64,000 nucleotides of DNA, taken from Pocillopora verrucosa. Its lineage: Eukaryota; Cnidaria; Anthozoa; Scleractinia; Pocilloporidae. Location of the stretch: assembly GCF_036669915.1 (NCBI RefSeq), contig NC_089314.1, positions 23,877,799-23,941,798 on the forward strand, in the 5' to 3' direction. The notes below the pieces were generated by a model. It was not told where the DNA came from, made no database searches, and saw only the letters and a list, made by a program, of their open reading frames with translations. Shown one piece after another: positions 1 to 12,600 of this stretch; position 1 is the stretch's first letter, and each line of letters begins with the position of its first letter. The position numbers and the translations under genes are program-made.

Positions 1-901
1 CGTGCTCGGGAAGAAGAGGGTTTTCTACCACTGTTACGGTTCCTATAGCCCCAACACCTTTAGCGTGGGTCCCACGTTGACGAGTAATCAGAGTTTTTAA
101 GGCGAAACGGGTTTTGTACTTTTTGACGTATCGAGCCATTTGTGATGCACTGAGGGGTCCAGGGTCAGGTGGAGGCTGATAAAAATGCATAAATTAAGTC
201 GTTATTAAAAGTTGGGATATATTGCCGTATAACGACAAAGAAAGACCCCTTCGTCTACTGTGTTGGAGCAGTCTGCAAATCAATTTATGTAAGAGATCAT
301 AATCTCTTAATTAAGGCTGGTAACTGACTTCAGCCGCTGTTTCAAAACGTCACTAGCTGCACGAGAAAATCCCTTCAATATCTTTTTCAAGAAATAGTGT
401 TTAGTTTATTTGCCCCTGTTTGCTATCATTTGTCAATGTTCTGTCTCCTTTAGTTTGTCCACACCTTATGCCAACACCTGTTTTATTTTAAGCCGACACC
501 GCCAAAATCCTTTTTCTAAAATACACTTTTACATAAGAGAAACCCAAATAAAGTCTAACTTTTTATTTTGGGTTAGCAGCCATGGCTAAAAATAGAAGCC
601 CCTGATCGGAAAGTACTATATAAGCCGACCAATCAGCGACGGAGTAGAGCTATTTCAGTTAAAGTCACGGATTACAAAGAGAGGCAACCTGCACCCTGTG
701 GCTATTTGAAGATTTTTTCATCAAGGTGTCCCGAAATTTCAGTTTGTTTTGAATGGATAATACACTGCTGGGTTCGCCTGTGGGAATTATCATTTCTCCT
801 GATCTTGAATGCATCAGAAATAGACATACCTCGTCGGCCTCTTTCATTTTCTTGAAATATAACTCATCTCCCATTCTTTCTCGGTAAAGTTTAAATCCCA
901 T
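1..901 (-). CDS. Catalase-related allene oxide synthase (AOS or AOS-lipoxygenase fusion), 5' end, truncated by window edge
   Basis: Two exons are seen: 901-830 (24 codons) and 175-1, joined in phase 0 by a gtatgt donor and a tttttatcag acceptor. The ATG at 901 opens MGFKLYRERMGDELYF, which resembles the FGFEIFGEKYG start of coral catalase-related AOS. Exon 2 begins PPPDPGP and continues with RGTHAKGVGAIGTVTVVENP, matching the AOS segment that carries the distal heme histidine (the His of the THxxG motif). Coral AOS turns 8R-hydroperoxy fatty acid into an allene oxide and is often fused to an 8R-lipoxygenase. The rest of the gene lies beyond position 1, so a fusion cannot be seen. The frame stays open upstream of 901 to about 991, and a possible acceptor lies at about 910, so a longer or spliced 5' end is possible. 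A related hydroperoxide lyase or stand-alone AOS is an alternative. Confidence 0.8.
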
Positions 902-3900
902 GTTTTCCCCTATGGATTCAAAACACAAGATTATTATGAACTCAACATTCCACATCCTGTGCTCCCACTTGAAGCCGGAATATATTATCATTTTCGTCGA
1001 CTCACCAACATTCTTCTAAGATCGCGCCGAGTCTCTCTCCATTCTTAAGGTGGCTGGAAAGAGAGAGATCCTGACGACCAGTATGGACAAGCCTAAGGCA
1101 AATAGGCCCTCTGTTGTAGAAGCCTAGATATCTCTAACCCGTCCAAAAACTCAGAGAAGCTATCAGCTCTACGACTTTTAAAAGTTATATTCAGGCTAAG
1201 TGACTCAGTTATACTCACATTCGGTAAGTTCTTCTCTGCTTCCAACAATTGATTTTTTCGTGAAGCCGTGTATCACCTTGAGTTTCTTTGAATTTACTCC
1301 TCCCATATTAAAGCCGCAAATCAAATCTATTGAAAGACAAAGAGGAGACAATAGCAGTGAAAAGGTTTACATCCGGGGAAAACTCTTCACAAATACAATG
1401 TCCGGATACATTTTAAAACGAAAACGCTGTCTCGGCCAGGGTAGAAATAACCATAAGCGTTAACATTTTTGAGGTCTTTTTTCGAGGGAAGGCGCTGAAA
1501 ACTGCGAAAATGAAACAAAAATGAGAAATGAGTGTATATAAGGGATAACTTGAACCAGAAGTTAGTGATTTTCTCAATAAAATCTCCCGAACCTGGTCTT
1601 CAGTTTTAACGATAACCCTATCCGAAATCCCAAGCCTAAATCATGTTGATAACATCTATTAAGTTTAACTATAATTGCAGTTAGTCTTATAATGTTATCG
1701 TTGTCCAGGCCTAACCGCGCACCACGCTTCTCGATTAATTAAATGCCCGAGGCTCGCGTGGGAGCGTAAGAAAGTGCGTGAAGGAGACTCATCCAAGACT
1801 GAAAATCTTCCGTTTGAACTTTGAAATTTAGGTGAAAAGCATCTTAGATCACGTGACGTCCTCTCCCTTAGCCCGGATATTGACATACAGGTTATGTGAG
1901 CTGAGAGGGCTCTGTTTACTTGATATCAAGTTGATTATATCAAGTTGCGTTTCCATAATGTCTTCACGTAGAAGCAACAGTAGGTCACAATGTTGAAATG
2001 TTTAACGTAAGATGAAGATAGCTGTGAAGCTTCTGAGGGTAAAATTAAATCTGCGGAGAGTCTTTTTAGGGCAATGTGTAGTCATCTAGCACACTTACGA
2101 GAGAATGTAGAATTTGAAAGAAATGCTTGGTATTTCCAAATATTGAGACGCTATGTTTCAAATTCAACTGACACAAGCATTTGAATAATTATAAGCTTAC
2201 AGCTAGGTAGCTCTTAATTTCTCTTTTAAAATAATAAACATCTAACGGAGCGGGTTTGCTTTCGACAGCTTTAGCACTCACTCTTGAGTGACATTAAGTG
2301 AATTTGCATTTTCTAATGACTTCGATATGTTGACCCCTAAGCTTTTACGTCCTAAAATAATTCAGAGATGTGACAGCCAATTGTTCCGTTGCTATTATGA
2401 AGAAAGCGGAAGCCCCAGAGGCGCATAAATAAACCGCGTCTTTACGTGCTCAAACATTCTGTTAATAGAGTCGAGTTGATGCGCAAGAAACTATTGATTG
2501 CTTGTTTACCATCCGCTTGTGAGAAAGTGAAAAACTTCTGTCACGCTATGAGCCCTGCACCATCTTGTACTGGTAGCTGAACAGAACGCATCAGCACATC
2601 GATTTGCGTTTACTAAGCTTGCCATTAATTGTATTGTATTGTATTCGAATAAACATTTTATGAAAAATAACACGACTCGCCATTGAATGCTAACTGCCCA
2701 AAGTGAAAATTGGCAGACAAAACACTAGCTTTCAGTGTGACGATACAATCTAATGCATCAGCACGGCTACAGGAACGCAATGTTTGGCCGCAGTTGACAT
2801 AAAAGCTAGAGGATGACTATCAGAACTTTGACTCGATTGTGATTAAATTTCAATGCAATTTATGACATGATGAATGTGGTACATTCCTACCTCAGTTGCC
2901 TCTGTGTTGATATATTGAGCCACTTCTGATCTAACTGTGAAATTAGTGGTTTGTAGCGTCTTCTGATGACTCTCGCGATACGCCTTTCGTTATGTAAGTT
3001 TGATGACGTAAAGCTTTCCGATTTCCGGTCGACCGTCGAGAAAAAAGGAAAATTTTCCCAAAGTGCTGAGGCCCTTGTTAGACTGCCGCCCAATGATCGA
3101 AGACGGGATTAAATAGATGTTTCACTTCGACGTTGTTTTGGAGATGATTTGTTTAAAGTTATTGAGGTCACTCACTGAAACAAAGAAAATATAAAGCTCA
3201 TTTGTGAACGGTCTTCGAAGCGATTACTCTTGTTTGGTCAAAATTTGCCGAAATAACACTGTGTAAGATATTTAACTTGACAAATCGGAACTAACGTCTT
3301 TAGGAACTAGTTTTGAGACGAAGCCACCTTCCCGGTGATGATCCCTTAAATCAGCGTGGCTGGTCATGCCGTGTTTGTCACGATATATCGGTCTTTTTTT
3401 TTTATGTCAATACTGATAACATCAAAGTTCAGTGATATCGTCACAAAAGTGTTATTTTGGGGTAAGAAAAGCATTTAAGAAGATTGAAAAAGGAAGAGAG
3501 GAACAGCCAGACGCTTACATCGCACAGTGATCCATTATTTTTCTTGGCCAAACATGGTTTAAGCACACCGACTATAATGTTTCCTACTGGGTAAAATATT
3601 AGGTGTGGGCAGTCGAGTATATTCTAATCTGTTTCCTGGGGAAGATATCGTGTGTAGGGCAGGACAGAAGGAAATACAATTCAGTCATTGAAGAATTAAA
3701 GAGATCAATGTAACTTCCGAAGGAAATGCAAAGAAAAAAAAAAAAAAAGAACAAGGATGATGTTTACATATTCTACCATTAGACATTCTACCATTCTGTA
3801 TAGTATCTATCTACAAGATGTTGAAAATAAAGTGAAAACGTTATGTCGATCTAGCTAACATCAAAGGTATTTAAAAGTAGCAGTTCAAAAACTTGCTGTT

Positions 3901-5850
3901 CACTGACATCTTTTAGCGTCAACCGGAAGAGGGTCAAAAAATAAGTTTAAAAACCTGAACTGCCATAAAAAGATATCCATGAAGCAAGAATTTATTATGA
4001 GGTAAAACAATTATTATCCAAAACAACCTGAGCAGTAAAACGTAAAAACGCACTTTGAAAACTGCTATGAAATGTAGATAACAAAAGCCTTATTACATAT
4101 TTAGTCAATCGTTGGCCGATAATCTAAACCAGCGAAAACAGAATTATTTTAAAGAAAAATTTAATCACAAAAAGTTTTTTCTGTATTAGGGTCTATGTCT
4201 TACTAAGGTGTTGGGAAATGAATGGAAATAAAACATTGTCGTATGCCATTCAACAAAACTATAAAAGTTAGTTGATTACGACTATTCCCTTAATAACCTT
4301 ACCTTTTAATAAGAGTATTTTAATTTTAGCACGTCACGTTCACATCTCTGTTGTTCAAGGTGACCACACAATATAAATAAATACAGACATCCTGAGCCCA
4401 CGCGCTTTTCACGAGACGCGAGCTTGGGATGCCTGTGGTATGAAAAACCTTTATTTCAATCCTCCGCACGAAATTTAGTGATATCATACAGTCATCGCGG
4501 AATTAGTTTTACTATATGAGCAATAGTCTTTTGGGCGAGTCAAAGTTATTAGATATTTGTCCATATATAGTATCTTTTCCGAGAAACTAAGAGATTTATA
4601 GAGCTATGCTCAAGAAAAGGTATGAGCCAGTGTATACGAGAATCTCTTCAAGGTAAATGGAAGCTGGTGAAATTTTTTCCTTCAAATATTCTTTCTGCGC
4701 GTGGGATCGGCTAGACAAAGTATTGACGACAACTTTGCGTCAAAACTTTTACTGCGTGGGATTTTGTGTTGGACCATTTGAAAAAACAAATTTGTCGTTA
4801 GTGCAACGTCAACACCGTCTAACATCGTGAAATAAACTTTAAAGGAATATTTTTCTTTATTTACTGGATTTTTTTGAAATGGAAAATATCACTTGATGTA
4901 CATCAGAAATGTCGCCATTTTGACGGAGAAACCCTAAATTTATCATAATAATTTGTTCCTTGTTAATTTTTTTCTTCACATAATAACTGACTTTTCATCC
5001 TCGTAAAATTCTTCCGTCTTGAACAAAGCTTTCAAGGCTTTATCTAAAATTAGTGCAGAAAGCCAATTAATCAGTTCTTTTGGTAGCGAAAGGACAAGCC
5101 CTTGCGTAGAATAAACATACAACGTTTTAACATGGACACCATCTTTGTAGTCAGAATCAAGTAGAGTTTATTGGTGAGGAACTCGTAAATAGTATGCATG
5201 AATGAGCAGCTTTACGCTTTGCAATTCATCGTATTCGACTAGAATGTGTCGTAAGGAAAATAATACTCGTTTTTGAATGCTAACTGTCAAGGCTTAAAGC
5301 GGCAGACGACACCCCAGCTGCCGTTTTCCTGTGCAAAAGATATGGCTACAGTTCGCTAAGAAAGTTAAATATAACTGTTCTCGTTTAAGACGAGCTTTGA
5401 TACCACTTACGCACAATTTCATTAACGTTTCAATTTGACAATTCCAACGTAATGAGAGGTATAATCATAACTCTGTATACCTACCTTAGTCGTCACAGTG
5501 TTAAGCTCTTTTGCCTCAAATGGTTTACACGTAAAATGAGTGATTTTAGCGCGTCGTGATGTACACAGTAATGATTGTAAAGCCACGTGATTTCATATTC
5601 CTTATTACCTAACCTATGACGTGAAAGTCGTTTTGTCGCCCGTCATTCAGTTCAGCGTCCGCGGGGATAATTAATAACGTCGCCAAGGACATAATGCCAG
5701 TTGCGTCAAGATATATTGAGTAATTGTTTTGAACAGTTCAATAACATTCAAATAAAATCTTTAGAAAAACCAGTTTGTTACGGTGGCTAAACCTCTAACA
5801 TGGGAGTATACCAATAAAGAACGAATATATTGCCTATGTTAAAAATAATC
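902..5850. other. Gene-poor stretch upstream of the AOS gene
   Basis: I see no supported exon here. Open frames are short, and several rely on non-ATG starts. The part next to 902 should hold the AOS promoter, but I could not identify a clear TATA box. A poly-A run lies near 3734. Confidence 0.5.
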
Positions 5851-5857
5851 GGTGCGT

Positions 5858-6134
5858 AGCCAAGCATATGAGATTGTGTCACTTCTAGGCTTACTAAAAA
5901 CACGCGTGAAAGAACACACAAAGGCCATAGCAACATTGGATGAAAACTCTTTGTTGGCCAAACACCATATGCTTCACAGTCACCAAATAGATTTGGGGAG
6001 TGTTGAAATTGTTGACAGGTCATCGGCGTGGCGACAGACTAATTCTTGAAGCTTGGCGTTCCATGCGAGATAGAAACGCCATAAACGAACATATAACGCC
6101 ACCAAACATATACAATAACATTAAGAATTTTTAG
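5858..6134 (+). mobile_element. Relic of a Penelope-like retroelement (GIY-YIG-type C-terminus)
   Basis: The frame from about 5888 reads KTRVKEHTKAI, then LLAKHHMLHSHQIDL, then VEIVDRSSAWRQ. This pattern is typical of the GIY-YIG endonuclease tail that follows the reverse transcriptase of Penelope-like elements. A frameshift near 6035-6045 moves the match to another frame, which reads RLILEAWRSMRDRNAINEH and stops at 6134. No reverse transcriptase is seen upstream, so this is a truncated, dead fragment. A DIRS-type or other retroelement with the same tail is an alternative. Confidence 0.6.
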
Positions 6135-6253
6135 AGCCATTCAAAATACTCTAGGGACTATTATTGCATTTAAAAAATTCCTTCAAGATTTAGTTTTATC
6201 ACACATCGTGGACATATACCAAGCAGGACTCTACATTTGCATTTTTATATTTG

Positions 6254-6285
6254 CCGAAGAAGGCAACAGTAGCAGCCGAAACGTC
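6254..6285 (+). ncRNA. Hammerhead-ribozyme-like core downstream of the Penelope relic
   Basis: The order is CCGAAGA, then a GGC...GCC stem-like pair, then GAAA followed by CGTC. This resembles the hammerhead core CUGANGA-stem II-GAAA with one mismatch (C for U). Penelope-like elements are known to carry hammerhead motifs, and this lies just 3' of the GIY-YIG relic. Stem III is not evident, so activity is doubtful. Confidence 0.3.
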
Positions 6286-6958
6286 CAGAACAATATACTT
6301 TTTAGCCAGTGTCAACATTTTTAGGATTCCTTTTACCAATATTGCTAATATTACCCACACATAACCGTCGAACAGTGGTCCAATATCTCAATAATCCTAC
6401 AACCGATTGCGTCTTATAAATTTCAATGCGTGCGTTCAGTGCAGGCTGATTGGCCGATTTGATCAATTGTCAGTGGCCCGCCAAATCCTTACACGTGCAC
6501 GTTAACAGAGAAGCGAAAAAAAAAATAGCGGATAGAGGAAATTCAAGCCGTAAAAGCTGATGATAAGTTTTCTTCAGTCGAAGCTTTCCTCTAGGGTAGA
6601 CCGAGATATCCAAGATGTTTTATCATATGCCTAGAAGTGGCACAATCTCTAACAATTTGGGTCGGCTTTGTCAATTTAAAACCATTATTTATGACCACAT
6701 CGAAGTCAAATGCATGGGAATTACGTCGTATTTTTTCACGGGTGCCAACATGTAAATCTGCAGACTTGTCCTTTTTACTCAAAATGATCTCACCCTGGGA
6801 AGACCGCCACACTTAAGATCGAAACTCAGAGATGAAGGTTTAAGTCCTGGTCAGTTCATGGCGTTGTCTTTAATTTTTGGCAGAACCCTCTCCACTTTCA
6901 CCGCTTCTTTCCACCACTATAGTACCAGTCCACATTCAGAGAAACTTGACAACGTTCT

Positions 6959-7170
6959 TAACCCTTTAACTCCCAAGATTTAATCAGTAATTCTCCTTAC
7001 TGTCTCCCATACAGTTCTTGTGATGTTAGTTTGGAGAATTTGGTATTGGATCAACTAATAATCCCCCTAATTAACATTTTTCTTTATTCTCATCACCTGT
7101 CTGCTTGATATTGTATCGATATTGTAAGGAGAAATTCTGTCTTGGTCACTCATGAGAGTTAAAGGATTAG
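6959..7170. repeat. Short interspersed repeat, family A (CCTTTAACTCCC ends)
   Basis: This segment of about 210 bp starts ccctttaactcccaagatt and ends gagagttaaagg, so its ends form an imperfect inverted repeat. A copy in the opposite orientation lies at 34862-35078 and a fragment at 49655-49775. No coding capacity is seen. A non-autonomous DNA transposon (MITE) is likely. Confidence 0.65.
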
Positions 7171-7532
7171 TTAGTTTGCTCGACCGTTGCTCATGAAATG
7201 TGTTTTACTTTTGTAATTTTATTCTTACTTTATAGAAACGGAAATATAATGTCCACTTTATTTACTGTAATTTGCTGTGTGCATATAAGAACCATATTAT
7301 GCTAAAATTTGCGATTGTAGCTGCACTTTCAATACCTCTAATCAAGAAATGATCCAGATACCTTATCAAGATAGATACATAAGAATACTTGAAGTAACTT
7401 AGGAAAAAAAGTAGCAAAAGAATGCAGAAAGGAGCTTAAAAATCGAAGAAAAATACAAAAAAAAAAAACAAATAAAAAAACGAATATGGAAGCAATTCTC
7501 GCAGTAACGAACACTGCTGAAGTAGAAGGGAA

Positions 7533-7745
7533 AATTAGGCCTGAAAAAATTCAGACCCGTACGGAATTTGAATCCATGACCTCTACGTTACCGGTGCAGC
7601 GCTCTACCAACTGAGCTACTAAGCCAACTGACAGCTTGTTATTATGTTGGTTGCAAATAAACTCTCGAAGTTGGCTTGTTGGGAAGTTGGTAGAGCGCTG
7701 ACTGGTATCGTAGGAGTCTGAATTTTTTTCAGGCCTTATTTTCAT
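7533..7745. repeat. tRNA-related SINE or composite repeat with inverted flanks
   Basis: On the minus strand, 7622-7555 reads like a tRNA: TAGCTCAGTTGGTAGAGC (A box, D arm) followed by a B-box-like GATTCAAATTCC. The acceptor ends do not pair, so it is a tRNA-derived element and not a functional tRNA. The tRNA-like part is flanked by gcctgaaaaaattcagac at 7539 and its inverted counterpart gtctgaa...tcaggcc near 7717-7737. A second D-arm-like sequence (gttggtagagcgctga) lies at about 7686 on the plus strand. Confidence 0.55.
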
Positions 7746-8223
7746 TACTACTTAGTAGTGTTCATAACTTCGAGGATCGCTTCCATATTCATTTCTTCAA
7801 CCGTAGTTGACATATACGATTTTCATATATTTACAGTCAGATAAAAAAAAAAAAAAAATACCATGCAAGGGTTCATGCTCGGCCGTTGTAAAATTTAAAT
7901 GTTATGTATATTTTCATAATTAATCAGGGCCGTTACACGACAAATCCTTGCTTCTGTTATGAAACTCTACATGCACAGCCATATGAATAAGGCTTAGAAA
8001 CATTTATGCAATGATTCCTTGTATATGAAAAGCGAAAGTTTAGACTCAGAGGCTTTATCATCAGATTTTCTCTCTTCCACTAGATTTGTTAATTGATCGC
8101 TTTTCAGTTTCTCAACAGGGGAGGAGCTACGATCCTGTTACTACTGCTTCACTCGCTTTTTAATTATTTTACCCTCACCAATAACTTATCATAAATATCA
8201 TCAAAATAACGCGAGACTGACTA

Positions 8224-8868
8224 TCATGATTTTTCTAAGGATGGATAGTTTTTAGCTATTTTGTTCCAAAATGAATTCAATGCTTTCATCAAGAGAGAAA
8301 ATGCAGTTCTAGACGCTTTTGATTCCCAAGGTGCTTTGCGACATACGCAACTTTTTCCAGTACAGCCAGGGTCACAAACAGTTCCTTTAGGACAGCAATG
8401 CCAGTTATCCCCACAATCCATTGCATCCTTTAACATACAACAGCCAACGAAAGAATTGGAATAACCGTTTAGGCAGCAGGTTGTGTTTCCAGGACAACCT
8501 GTCAGGTTGTGTATGTATTTCCCTTTTTTTCCTGTTTTTGGTACACAATAGAGTGAACCAGGAGGAGCATCGTTTTGCTTGGAAACTGTCGAGAATAAAA
8601 TGATCTTTTTTAGCGACTGTGTGTTTATTTTTTGGCTGTCTGATATCCTGATTTTCCAATTAGGAGAATATTGTCTAAATAATTTTGTGCCAGCTTTTCG
8701 TATGACAGTTTTTTGATACGGGTAATAATTTAATTGGTGATGAAACATATAAAGTCGTGAGGTGGACTTGTACGATGCGAACTCAAAATGGGCGAGACCT
8801 CTGTAAGCTGGAGAACGCCCACGAAGATCGTCAATGCGAGAAGCGTAAACAGGAATGAAAGTCTTCAT
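8224..8868 (-). CDS. Granulin-like cysteine-rich protein (secreted?)
   Basis: A continuous 214-codon frame starts with ATG at 8868. The convincing part is 8585-8224, which follows a clear acceptor (ttctcgacag). It has about 13 cysteines with paired CC motifs, including TCCLNG, VGCCMLKDAMDCGDNWHCCP and KGTVCDPGC. This spacing resembles a granulin/epithelin module with one altered CC pair (AMDC). A basic, possibly amphipathic tail follows (SLLMKALNSFWNKIAKNYP). The N-terminal part of the long frame does not look like protein. A strongly hydrophobic, signal-like stretch lies in another frame at about 8858-8800, which suggests an intron plus a frameshift or mis-assembled base in exon 1. The domain call is moderate and the exon 1 model is weak. 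Confidence 0.5.
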   Translation of the reverse strand: MKTFIPVYASRIDDLRGRSPAYRGLAHFEFASYKSTSRLYMFHHQLNYYPYQKTVIRKAGTKLFRQYSPNWKIRISDSQKINTQSLKKIILFSTVSKQNDAPPGSLYCVPKTGKKGKYIHNLTGCPGNTTCCLNGYSNSFVGCCMLKDAMDCGDNWHCCPKGTVCDPGCTGKSCVCRKAPWESKASRTAFSLLMKALNSFWNKIAKNYPSLEKS

Positions 8869-9650
8869 CGAAGGGTAATGAACTAAAGTAGAGTAAAGTG
8901 AGTACAGTGGACCAAGACGAGTAATTTGGATTTCTACATACTGTAATGATGAAATATCAAGTTAACACTATTATCCCGAATTGCAATCCCTAAAATTGTG
9001 GAAAAGAATTATCCCATATTTGAATGGAGCTGAAAGCAGTTACTCGATCCATATGCTTCTACTTGGCCATTTATATTTTTCCCTTAAAGTTCTTTCCAAC
9101 ACTGATATGCTTAAATTGCCAGGTTTGAACTGTCTTATCAAAGGCAGCCCTCATCTGAAAGATTAAACTTGTTAATTTTACACGTTGCTATCCACACAAT
9201 TCTCTCACATCTTTCTGATTTTTAAAAATCATGGACTAAATTTGTAAATATTAATGTTTGATACCTTTTTTCTTTCTTTTCTTTGTTCGTTTCAACAAAG
9301 ACTTGAATCCTCGACTGACCTTTTCAGCCAATAAAAAGTACCCTTCACCACTGAGATGCTAGTGAGAGAAAAGGTCTTTCTCAATAATATTTTAAAGTAA
9401 AAATTTCTCAAGGAAGTGCCTCTTTCCACAGGTGTTTCAGTTATAAAGGTAGTAAATTGAAGAGGGCCACCCACATCAGGAAGGCATCCCTGATAAAAAG
9501 GGACCAACCCATAGACCTGATAAGCTTGTATTTGAGCAGAACCCTACCTATTTTGCACATACTTTTTGTATCTATGCGATGCACAGTTGTTAAAAAAGAA
9601 TAAAAATTATTTAGAGCATATGTACACTTTCGGCCATTCGCATCACTTAC

Positions 9651-12600
9651 TACATTTGGCTGATCCAGAAATAGACTGCATTTTTTGGTCAGTCCACCAC
9701 ATTTTTCGGTTAAAGCATGATATACGTCTATTACTTTAATGGATTTATCATCCTTCATAACTCTGTAAGACCAAGAAAGAAAAGAGAGTTTGTGAACAAT
9801 CCCTTCAAATTGCCTTTGTCGATCGAATTGAATTATCACTGCAAATTTACTTTCACCTTCCGAGAGGATGATTTACTCTCGCCAACCCGTATTGCATATC
9901 GCACGATGCGTGGAGTTAATAGTACTCACATAATACCCTAACAGTCAAAACATTAATAGTTCTTTGTGTGTTAGTGACAAAAAACACAAGCTATTTTCAA
10001 CTCACATACTTTTTTGCAGCTTTGTTGTACTGTCTAAGCCTCTGGTCCATCTTTTTACTAAATGGGACGGGTGTGGAGGTCGCGAAGCCAATCATAGCGC
10101 CTGTTTTTAATAAAGCCGACTTGATTTTATTCAGATTTTTTTTGTATTCTTTGAGAGGGACATACTTAAAAGAAGAAAAAAAAACGACATCGATTTGAGT
10201 TGAACTGTGATGAATACTTACTACTCAATTATACGTGAAATCAAGAAGACATTCGCACCATTGATCATTTTTTTGATACTTATAAGGAGAGACACTTTTG
10301 TTCCTCACAACTAACCTTACCATTGTAATTAATGGAATATTTTGGCAATGCCATCTGTTTTTGTTGCTTCTGTTTTTATCGTTTAGATGTAATCGACGTT
10401 TTTTGTATAGCAAAGGAGGTAAACACTATTACGCAAACGTGAAGGAAATTTCAAAACCACCCAAGCACCACTAAGAACTCATTAAAGTATTAACAAAAAG
10501 TAGTTTGGATGAAATATTATAATTCGATAAATTTTCAACCCCCAAACTGTCCCGCTCCTTCAGCCAGGTATGAAGTGTTGTAAGTAAAAAACATCTTAAT
10601 ATTTACTCTCATCATACTGCTTTCCTGAACGATGGTGATTTCATAAATAAAGTGCAATAAATACAAAATAACAAAAATAAAAAACAAACAAACAAACAAA
10701 CAAAAATTCCATTTTTGGAATGACGATTTGGGTAAAGTAGAAAATATCTCACTAACCTCGTTATGATAATCGCAGCAGTCAATATCATGAATTCCAGCAT
10801 TAAATATTATGGCGTCATACTGAACAGGTTCGTAGAAACTTGAGGATAGAAACATGGGTAAACACTGAAGCATATAGCGCGTGTCCAAGCTTCCTCCATC
10901 ACCAGACCATGGAGCGTGATAGACAGTACAGTCTCCATCGAGCAATTCAACAACATAATCCATATAACTAAAAGGGGAAACAAAGTGTAAATTGAAGTTA
11001 ACACTACGGTTTTGTTTTGCTCATTATAAATTTAACTGCAACCATTGTGATAATATAAACTCTTTTCTCAATCCTCATCATTGGTGCAGAAGCTAACAGT
11101 GAAAGTTAAGCAATTAAACATCGTTTCCAGCGGGAAATTTCGTAGAATGTGACTCCTCGAAAGACGATCATTTCCCGCCGTTTTGAAAACGAGAATAGGC
11201 GATATCTACTTTCCTTAACACAAAAGGAAAGGTTACTCTCTGCTACACCTGACGTAACCTCCCCCCCCCCCCGTTTCCCTACCGAGTGCATCATAGTGAA
11301 TGATAAATCAATTGTGACACCATCTGAAAAATCTTCAGTCCTGCTCTTTCGCAATTTTTGTGTATTTCTGTCGAATTTCTTTGGCTAATTTTGTAAGCGA
11401 AAGGGTCAGTAACTCATGCCATCCTGAAACTCTCCTAACTCATGCTCATGCTCACCCAAAATTACTCGTGAGAAAAACAATGATTTTACTTTCTCCCTCG
11501 ATTCAACTCTACCAACTGCAATTTCGATCAACCGGATAATTATCTGTTAAAAGCCGAGGTTTTGGAGAAATGTAGCAGTAGCAGCCAAAGAAATCTGAGC
11601 TTTCTCAGAATTTGAGGAGCACTGGTGAGGGTGGTGCACTTTCATTGAAAATAGCATCGGAATTGGAAGAAAGAAGAACCGGCACTATTTATCGTGGCGG
11701 CATCTTAAAGTTACCTATCTTAATAAGAAGGTGGATGAATTAACTCCATATTATATCGATCTCTCACACAATAATGTTACTCTTTATTGTATTCATTCTC
11801 CTCCTCACCACACCCACTCGTCAATTAGTAACCTTTCATTTAAGCGTACCCTAAACTGATCGAGTCACCCATGATGAGACATTTCTTATCCGCGGTATCC
11901 GATGATTTTCCTGTCCAATGTATGGGACCTGGACGACATATTCTATCAGCAGTAGTGACATTTGAGGGTATGGAATCTAAAAGTCTTAAATAACATCAAT
12001 TGTTTTAGTGAGACACCTCGAAGCCGTTGTCTGAGAGGGTATCTAGAGTTACTGTGACGATAACGATAACTGAAGTGATAAAAAAAAGTTATAGCACGGA
12101 GTCTTGCCTAAAATTTCGTGAATAGCTCTTAATGCGAAATACTTAACCATGCCCCATAATACTACTCGGTGTGAAAAAGATGTAGACACAGATATTTTCA
12201 ATACCTACTTTTCCATAGCTCTTAGAACAGTCCATTTTCCTAGCCTACCTGCAGGTGAAATCGGACAAAGTAGTTTTCATTTCTTATGTCACGAAATAAA
12301 CTTAATTATAAAATTAAATATTTCGAAGCTGGTAGACTGAAACTAGCTATTAAGTGCCCTAGGGTTGATGAGATGAAAATGATCGCTAAAATTCGGCTAG
12401 GGAACTCCCAGACCGAACTAAATTTAGGGCCATCGCGTAGGATGTCCACAGCTAAGTTCCCATTCCTATTGTTATAATAATTATCATTATTATCATTAAC
12501 ATCATCATTATTATTATTATTATTATTAGTATTAATATTACTATAACTTTTGTCTTGTGTATTTTGTTTCTATCGTTGACTCAGTGTGACTGACCAAGTC

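Noticed and set aside
1200-1463. 87-codon plus-strand frame
   Set aside because: No homology pattern and no supporting splice or promoter signals.
7555-7622. Functional tRNA gene on the minus strand
   Set aside because: A and B boxes are present, but the acceptor stem does not pair and the anticodon stem is imperfect. Better read as a SINE.
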